Source: Streptomyces aureus
GTDB lineage: Bacteria; Actinomycetota; Actinomycetes; Streptomycetales; Streptomycetaceae
Direction: 5' to 3'
NCBI RefSeq assembly: GCF_000725495.1
Contig: NZ_JNZD01000004.1
Span: forward strand, 682,001-746,000
Length of the DNA: 64,000 nucleotides
In this document: piece after piece, positions 59,365 to 64,000 of the stretch
Position numbering within the stretch: position 1 is the first letter of the stretch
How the letters are laid out: each line of letters opens with the position of its first letter
Position numbers and translations under genes: made by a program
Notes under the pieces: model-generated
What the model was told of the DNA's origin: nothing
Seen by the model: the letters and a program-made list of their open reading frames with translations, nothing else
Databases searched by the model: none

Positions 59365-60403
59365 AGTCGGAGTAGATGTCCTTGATCTGGTGGGTTTTCA
59401 GGTCGAGATGTTCGAGGATCGTGTACCGGCCGGGCCGGGTCTGCGGAGCGAACTCCACGACCTGCACGAACTCGTCCACGGTGAAGCCGATCTCCTCGGG
59501 CAGCACCGGCAGTCCGTGCCGCCGCAGCACCTCGGCCATGAACGCCGCGTCCTCGTGGGCGCCGCGCAGGTACATCGCGAAGGCCGCGCCCAGACCGCAC
59601 TGCTCGCCGTGGCTCGCCGCGCGCTTCGGGAAGAGGAGGTCGAAGGCGTGGTTGATCTCGTGGCAGGAACCGGAGGCGGGCCGGGAGTCGCCGGAGATCG
59701 ACATCGCGATGCCGGTGAGGACGAGCGCCTCGGCGAGCACCTGGAGGAAGTCGTTGTCGCCGACGCCGCCGGGGTGCCGGAGCACGGCCTCGCCGGCCTG
59801 GCGCGCCATGGCGGCGGCCAGTCCGTCGATCTTCTCGCCCTTGACCCGGTTGGACAGCTCCCAGTCCGCGATCGCGTTGATGTTGGAGACGGCGTCCCCG
59901 ATGCCCGCCCGGACGAACCGGACCGGCGCCTCCCGGATCACGTCGAGGTCGATGACCACGGCGATCGGGTTCGGCACGCCGTAGGAGCCGCGGCCCGCGT
60001 CGTTGTCGAGCGTGGCGACCGGCGAGCACAGTCCGTCGTGCGCGAGGTTCGTGGGCACCGCGACCAGCGGCAGCCCGACCCGCGCCGCGGCGAACTTGGC
60101 ACAGTCGATGATCTTGCCGCCGCCCAGGCCCACGACCGCGTCGTAGTGGCCGGCCCTTATCTCGCCGGCCAGCCGGATGGCGTCGTCGAGCGTGCCGCCG
60201 CCGACCTCGTACCAGGTGGCGCCGGGCAGCGCCGGGGCGATGCGGTCGCGCAGCCGCGCGCCCGAGCCGTTGCTGACCGCGATGGCCAGCTTGCCCGAGT
60301 GCGAGATGCGCTCGTCGCTGAGCACGCTCGCCAGGTCGTCCAGGGCACCGGGACGGATGTCGACGACGACCGGCGAGGGGATGAGCCTCGTCAGTACTGG
60401 CAC
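59342..60403 (-). CDS. Iron-containing alcohol dehydrogenase (glycerol-1-phosphate dehydrogenase/AraM-like)
   Basis: 353 aa from GTG 60403, overlapping its neighbours on both sides. The NAD(P) motif is YDAVVGLGGGKIIDCAKFAA. VAVPTNLAHDGLCSPVATL is characteristic of AraM/EgsA glycerol-1-phosphate dehydrogenases. Metal ligands are likely Asp in GIGDAVSNINAIADWELSN and His in CHEINHAFDLLFPKRAASHG. The family reduces dihydroxyacetone phosphate to sn-glycerol 1-phosphate. Together with the adjacent cytidylyltransferase-like gene it could form a CDP-glycerol- or CDP-polyol-type donor. Confidence 0.88.
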   Translation of the reverse strand: MPVLTRLIPSPVVVDIRPGALDDLASVLSDERISHSGKLAIAVSNGSGARLRDRIAPALPGATWYEVGGGTLDDAIRLAGEIRAGHYDAVVGLGGGKIIDCAKFAAARVGLPLVAVPTNLAHDGLCSPVATLDNDAGRGSYGVPNPIAVVIDLDVIREAPVRFVRAGIGDAVSNINAIADWELSNRVKGEKIDGLAAAMARQAGEAVLRHPGGVGDNDFLQVLAEALVLTGIAMSISGDSRPASGSCHEINHAFDLLFPKRAASHGEQCGLGAAFAMYLRGAHEDAAFMAEVLRRHGLPVLPEEIGFTVDEFVQVVEFAPQTRPGRYTILEHLDLKTHQIKDIYSDYAKAIGS

Positions 60404-61143
60404 GCGATCTCACGTCCCTTGGCGAGGTCGTCGTGGTTGTCGATCTCGACCCACTTGACCTCGCCGATCGGCGCGACGTCGATCCGGAAGCCGCGGTTGA
60501 CCAGTTCCTGGTAGCCGTGCTCGTAGAACTGCTGCGGGTCGGTCTCCCACACCGTCTTCAGGGCGTCGGCCAGCTCGGCCGCGGCGGCGCCCTCGATGAG
60601 GGTCACACCGATGTACTCACCGGTGGCCTCGGACGGGTCCATCAGCTTGGTGATCTTCTGGACGCCCTTGTCGGGGTCCACGACGACCTTCATCTCCTCG
60701 TCGGCGAGCTTCTTCACCGTGTCGAGGGCGAGGATGATCCTCTTGCCGTCGCCGCGGGCGGCGAGCAGCGTCCGCTCGACGGAGACCGGGTGCACGGTGT
60801 CGCCGTTGGCGAGGATCACGCCGTCCTTGAGGGCGTCACGGCCGCACCACAGGGAGTAGGCGTTGTTCCACTCCTCGGCCTTGTCGTTGTCGATCAGGGT
60901 GATCTTGAGGCCGTACTTCTCCTCGAGGGCCGCCTTGCGGTCGTAGACGGCCTCCTTGCGGTAGCCGACGATGATGCCGACCTCGGTCAGGCCGATCTCG
61001 GCGAAGTTGCCGAGGGTCAGGTCCAGGACCGTGATGGAGTCCTCTATGCCCGCGGGGCCCACCGGCACGAGAGCCTTCGGGAGGCTGTCGGTGTAGGGGC
61101 GCAGACGCCGTCCGGCGCCGGCCGCCAGCACGAGGCCGATCAT
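60391..61143 (-). CDS. Sugar/alcohol-phosphate nucleotidyltransferase (LicC-like)
   Basis: 250 aa, ATG overlapping the DUF5941 gene stop (ATGA). N-terminal nucleotide motif IGLVLAAGAGRRLRPYTDSL and PKALVPVGPAGIEDSI; LANGDTVHPVSVERTLLAAR supplies metal binding. The pattern AEEWNNAYSLWCGRDALKDG resembles the phosphocholine cytidylyltransferase (LicC) group. It likely makes the CDP-activated alcohol that the two CDP-alcohol phosphatidyltransferases here consume. The substrate, perhaps the product of the neighbouring dehydrogenase, is inference. Confidence 0.9.
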   Translation of the reverse strand: MIGLVLAAGAGRRLRPYTDSLPKALVPVGPAGIEDSITVLDLTLGNFAEIGLTEVGIIVGYRKEAVYDRKAALEEKYGLKITLIDNDKAEEWNNAYSLWCGRDALKDGVILANGDTVHPVSVERTLLAARGDGKRIILALDTVKKLADEEMKVVVDPDKGVQKITKLMDPSEATGEYIGVTLIEGAAAAELADALKTVWETDPQQFYEHGYQELVNRGFRIDVAPIGEVKWVEIDNHDDLAKGREIACQY

Positions 61144-62945
61144 GCGGGTTCTCCTTCATCGTGTACGGCGGGCGCCCCGGAGGACACCCAGAAGCGGATG
61201 CTCTCGACGAGCACCAGCAGCGCCACGGCCACGGCGAGTGCCGTGAGCGCGACCTTGAACTGTGCGGCGGTGAGCAGCGCGGCCAGGACGGTGACCAGCA
61301 GCGTCCTGCCTTCGTGCCCGCCGATCGCCCGCACCAGCCAGTGCGGGGGGGCTCCGGCGTTCCCGCGAATGCGGTACACCGTGTCGTAGTGATGGTAGGC
61401 GACCGCGGCCACCAGGCCGAAAGCCGCCGGAAGCACCCCGTTCATGCCGGCGTTGACCGCCAGTGCCAGAACGGTGAGGTACTCGGCCGCACGGTAGAAC
61501 GGCGGGACCAGCCAGTCCAGGGCGCCCTTGAGGGGCCTGAGCAGGGCGGCCGGCGACAGCAGGACGTACACGGCCGCGCCGACCACGGGCAGCCAGCCGC
61601 CGTACGGCGCGAGTGCGGCGCATGTCACGACGACCGCTCCGGCGACGAAGGCGACCACGGCGGGGGCGACGCGCGGCAGCCGGCCGGCGAAACGGGTCAG
61701 GGACTCGGCGAGCGGACCGGAGTCGGTGAGGTCCACCAGGGCCCCGGCGGCACGGTCCGTGCGGCTCGCCTTGCGGGTCAGCGAGCGCAGGACCCGGCCC
61801 GCCGTGGTGTAGGTGGCCGCGAAGGCGCAGCCGGCCAGCAGCGCGTAGAAGGTGATACGGGGGGTCGTCAGCGCCGTCAGGACGGCGATCATCGCCCATC
61901 GTTCGCCGATGGGCAGGACTATCATCCGCCGCACCCAGACCGTCCAGCCGACGCTGTCGAGCTTGTCCGAGAGGGCCGCCGTGGGGCTGGTGTTGGCCGT
62001 GGCGTCGTGGTTGGCCTCGTTGAAGGAGAAGTCCACGACGTGCCGGCAGGTCTGCAGGATCATCGCGCCGAGCGCGAGCGCCCACACGTCGTCGCCGCCG
62101 CGGGCCGCGCCGAGCGCCAGTCCCGCGTAGTAGGCGTACTCCTTGGCGCGGTCGAAGGTCGCGTCGAGCCAGGCGCCGAGCGTCGAGTACTGCAGGGAGT
62201 AGCGGGCGAGCTGCCCGTCCGTGCAGTCCAGCACGAAGGAGAACAGCAGCAGCACACCGGCCGCGACGAAGCCGGCGCGGGTGCCGGTGGCGGCGCAGCC
62301 CGCGGCGATCAGCGCGGTGATCAGCGAGGCGGTGGTGACCTGGTTCGGGGTCAGGCCGCGGCGGGCGCACCAGCGGGCGATGTAGCGCGAGTACGGGCTG
62401 ATGCAGTACGTGGTGAAGAAGCCGTCGCGGGCCTTGACGGCGCTGCGCAGCCGGACGGCCTCGTCGTCCACGGCCAGGACGGCCTGGCGGACGCCGTTGC
62501 GCTCCTGCGGATCGGCGGGGACCGAGGCGACGAGGGTGCCGAGCTCCGGCCGGTACACGGTGAGGTCGTCGGCCTCCAGTGCCTCGCCCAGACGCCCGGC
62601 GAGGTCCTCGGGCGCCGCCGCGCCGCTGCCGGCGGCCACGCTCTCCCGGGTCAGGGCCCGGGTGAGCGCGCGCCGGGCCTCGGGCTGCACGGACACGGCG
62701 CCGGGAAGGGCGGAGGCCGGGAAGCGGGGGTCGGTCAGGCCGAGGCGCAGGGCGTGGACGTGCCCGACGAAGCGGGCGTCCACGACGGCGACCCGTTCGC
62801 CGGCCGGTACGGCGGCGAGCAGGGTCTCGGTCTCGCCCGCGTCGGACGCGTGACGCACGTCGAAGCCGAGCGACCGCAGATCGCCTTCGAGCGACGATCC
62901 GGGGACCGGCTGGCCGGTGAGGATGGCGGTCGGCAGCGAACTCAC
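61140..62945 (-). CDS. DUF5941-type CDP-alcohol phosphatidyltransferase, large
   Basis: 601 aa from GTG 62945. The N-terminal 175 residues are soluble (LPTAILTGQPVPGSSLEGDL, AVVDARFVGHVHALRLGLTD) and of unknown role. A CDP-alcohol phosphatidyltransferase domain (about 185-400) has the complete motif DCTDGQLARYSLQYSTLGAW followed by LDATFDRAKEY, with all four Asp. The C-terminal 200 residues carry five to six further membrane segments (DUF5941). First gene of the cluster, 310 bp from the divergent galE. It probably primes or attaches the phospho-alcohol unit of a surface lipid or polymer. Confidence 0.92.
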   Translation of the reverse strand: MSSLPTAILTGQPVPGSSLEGDLRSLGFDVRHASDAGETETLLAAVPAGERVAVVDARFVGHVHALRLGLTDPRFPASALPGAVSVQPEARRALTRALTRESVAAGSGAAAPEDLAGRLGEALEADDLTVYRPELGTLVASVPADPQERNGVRQAVLAVDDEAVRLRSAVKARDGFFTTYCISPYSRYIARWCARRGLTPNQVTTASLITALIAAGCAATGTRAGFVAAGVLLLFSFVLDCTDGQLARYSLQYSTLGAWLDATFDRAKEYAYYAGLALGAARGGDDVWALALGAMILQTCRHVVDFSFNEANHDATANTSPTAALSDKLDSVGWTVWVRRMIVLPIGERWAMIAVLTALTTPRITFYALLAGCAFAATYTTAGRVLRSLTRKASRTDRAAGALVDLTDSGPLAESLTRFAGRLPRVAPAVVAFVAGAVVVTCAALAPYGGWLPVVGAAVYVLLSPAALLRPLKGALDWLVPPFYRAAEYLTVLALAVNAGMNGVLPAAFGLVAAVAYHHYDTVYRIRGNAGAPPHWLVRAIGGHEGRTLLVTVLAALLTAAQFKVALTALAVAVALLVLVESIRFWVSSGAPAVHDEGEPA

Positions 62946-63255
62946 TCCCTGGGTGCCGGCGCGACCTGGCGTCCGGCGTGTGCGTGGTGGGACGGCCGCC
63001 GGCTCATGGCGGCGGCCCCGGCGGCATGTCGGCAGAGGCTATCGGATGAACGGAAGCGGGCGTTCACCGCCTGTTCACGGCCCGATCAACCGATTTTGTC
63101 CGGCGCGCGCCGCGATCATCATCGGGGATCCCGGGCCCCCGTCACAAACGCGGTCGCACGGACCGGAACATTCCCGGCACCGCGTGCGACATCTCACCTT
63201 CCCCGGGAACGGGGCACACCGGACACGGCCGCGGACCCGCATAGGGTGTCCGACC
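62946..63255. other. Divergent promoter region, surface-polymer cluster and galE
   Basis: 310 bases without a supportable gene. It contains a short direct repeat GTTCACCGCC/GTTCACGGCC at 63062-63081 and the TAGGGT box in front of galE. AT-rich patches near 63086-63098 may belong to the minus-strand promoter. Confidence 0.5.
63242..63247 (+). promoter_or_regulatory. -10 box TAGGGT upstream of galE
   Basis: TAGGGT ends eight bases before the ATG, so the galE transcript is probably leaderless or nearly so. Confidence 0.45.
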
Positions 63256-64000
63256 ATGACATGGCTGATCACAGGCGGAGCCGGATACATCGGGGCACAC
63301 GTGGCGCGGGCGATGGCGGAGGCCGGGGAGCGCGTCGTCGCCCTCGACGACCTGTCGTCCGGGATCCAGGACCGGCTTCCGGAGGGCATCCCCCTCGTAC
63401 GGGGGTCGTCGCTCGACGGCGATCTGCTCAAGCGGGTCATGGCCGAGCACGCGATCACCGGTGTGGTGCACCTCGCCGCCCGCAAGCAGGTCGGCGAGTC
63501 CGTGGCCCAGCCGACGCGCTACTACCAGGAGAACGTGGGCGGTCTCGCGACGCTGCTGGAGGCGGTGGCGGAGGCGGGCGTCCGCCGGTTCGTCTTCTCC
63601 TCCTCTGCGGCCGTCTACGGCAATCCCGACGTGGACCTCATCGCGGAGGACACCCCCTGTGCCCCGATGAGCCCCTACGGCGAGACGAAGCTCACCGGCG
63701 AGTGGCTGGTGCGGGCGGCCGGGCGGGCGCACGGGATCTCCACGGTGTGCCTGCGCTACTTCAACGTGGCGGGCGCCTCCGCGCCGGAACTGGCCGACAC
63801 CGGGATCTTCAACATCGTCCCGATGGTCTTCGACCGGCTCACCCGCGGCGAGGCCCCGCGGATCTTCGGCGACGACTACCCGACCCCGGACGGCACCTGC
63901 GTACGCGACTACATCCACGTCGCCGACCTCGCCGAGGCGCACCTCGCGGCGGCCCGGCGGCTGACGGACGGGGCGAGCGGCGACCTGACCGTGAACATCG
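63256..64000 (+). CDS. galE: UDP-glucose 4-epimerase GalE, 3' truncated by window edge
   Basis: 248 codons visible from ATG 63256 with no stop before the edge; the family has about 320-330 residues. N-terminal Rossmann motif TWLITGGAGYIGAHVARAMA. Active-site Ser in VFSSSAAVYGNPD, and YxxxK in MSPYGETKLTGEWLV. CLRYFNVAGASAPELADTG and CVRDYIHVADLAEAHLAAAR are typical of the extended SDR epimerases. It interconverts UDP-glucose and UDP-galactose, supplying galactose for surface glycans; position opposite the polymer cluster fits. Confidence 0.93.
   Translation, partial: MTWLITGGAGYIGAHVARAMAEAGERVVALDDLSSGIQDRLPEGIPLVRGSSLDGDLLKRVMAEHAITGVVHLAARKQVGESVAQPTRYYQENVGGLATLLEAVAEAGVRRFVFSSSAAVYGNPDVDLIAEDTPCAPMSPYGETKLTGEWLVRAAGRAHGISTVCLRYFNVAGASAPELADTGIFNIVPMVFDRLTRGEAPRIFGDDYPTPDGTCVRDYIHVADLAEAHLAAARRLTDGASGDLTVNI

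Overview
The window is high-GC actinobacterial chromosome, almost certainly Streptomyces. Supporting signs are very high third-position GC, many GTG starts, 4-bp ATGA/GTGA gene overlaps, a cvn conservon, DUF574 methyltransferase, SpoIIE/PAS/GAF signalling proteins and a hopanoid operon containing its own dxs and ispG. I see no integrase, transposase, phage gene or CRISPR array. The content is stable chromosome punctuated by repeat-rich intergenic DNA.

Left part (1-24 kb): the end of an aromatic-ring FAD monooxygenase; a secreted NLP-type protein; a translationally coupled hydroxyquinol dioxygenase and maleylacetate reductase pair; a NUDIX protein, a ComB-like phosphatase, DUF309, CobF, an EmrB-type exporter with an added C-terminal domain, a TauE-like permease and a thiolase; a DUF574 methyltransferase, a CBS-BON protein, a DevS-like two-GAF histidine kinase, an ABC exporter and a PAS-GAF-SpoIIE-HATPase protein whose phosphatase residues look lost. 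Three identical tRNA-Pro(GGG) genes lie on the minus strand at 1.1, 6.2 and 20.8 kb, each with a -10-like box upstream and a hairpin terminator downstream. An MFS protein, YjbR, GNAT, XRE-cupin and LysR genes follow.

Middle part (25-42 kb): the threonine catabolic pair tdh-kbl; a conservon cvnABCD plus a GAF protein; a metallo-hydrolase; an AruI-like TPP decarboxylase coupled to an amino-acid dehydrogenase; SnoaL-like, TetR and SGNH genes; an M23/LysM cell-wall peptidase whose leader matches the ydaO (c-di-AMP) riboswitch; a tyrosine phosphatase preceded by a coupled 32-codon ORF; and an XRE-cupin regulator with a 48-aa membrane protein and two palindromic operator candidates.

Right part (42.8-64 kb): a ten-gene minus-strand hopanoid operon (hpnC, D, E, polyprenyl synthase, shc, hpnG, hpnH, ispG, dxs, hpnO) that makes squalene, cyclises it and builds C35 aminohopanoids. 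Its ispG copy has in-frame deletions that remove the third Fe-S cysteine and the cluster glutamate. Next is a tightly overlapping surface-polymer cluster: a DUF5941 CDP-alcohol phosphatidyltransferase, a cytidylyltransferase-like protein, a glycerol-1-phosphate-dehydrogenase-like protein, a second CDP-alcohol phosphatidyltransferase, a GT2 glycosyltransferase and a TagGH-like ABC exporter. A divergent, truncated galE runs off the right edge.

Recurring themes are tandem intergenic repeats with exact periods (17, 34, 20, 36, about 34 and 59 bp), long perfect terminator hairpins (up to a 31-bp stem), and at least eight genes with a -10-like box only 6-8 nt before the start codon, suggesting leaderless mRNAs.
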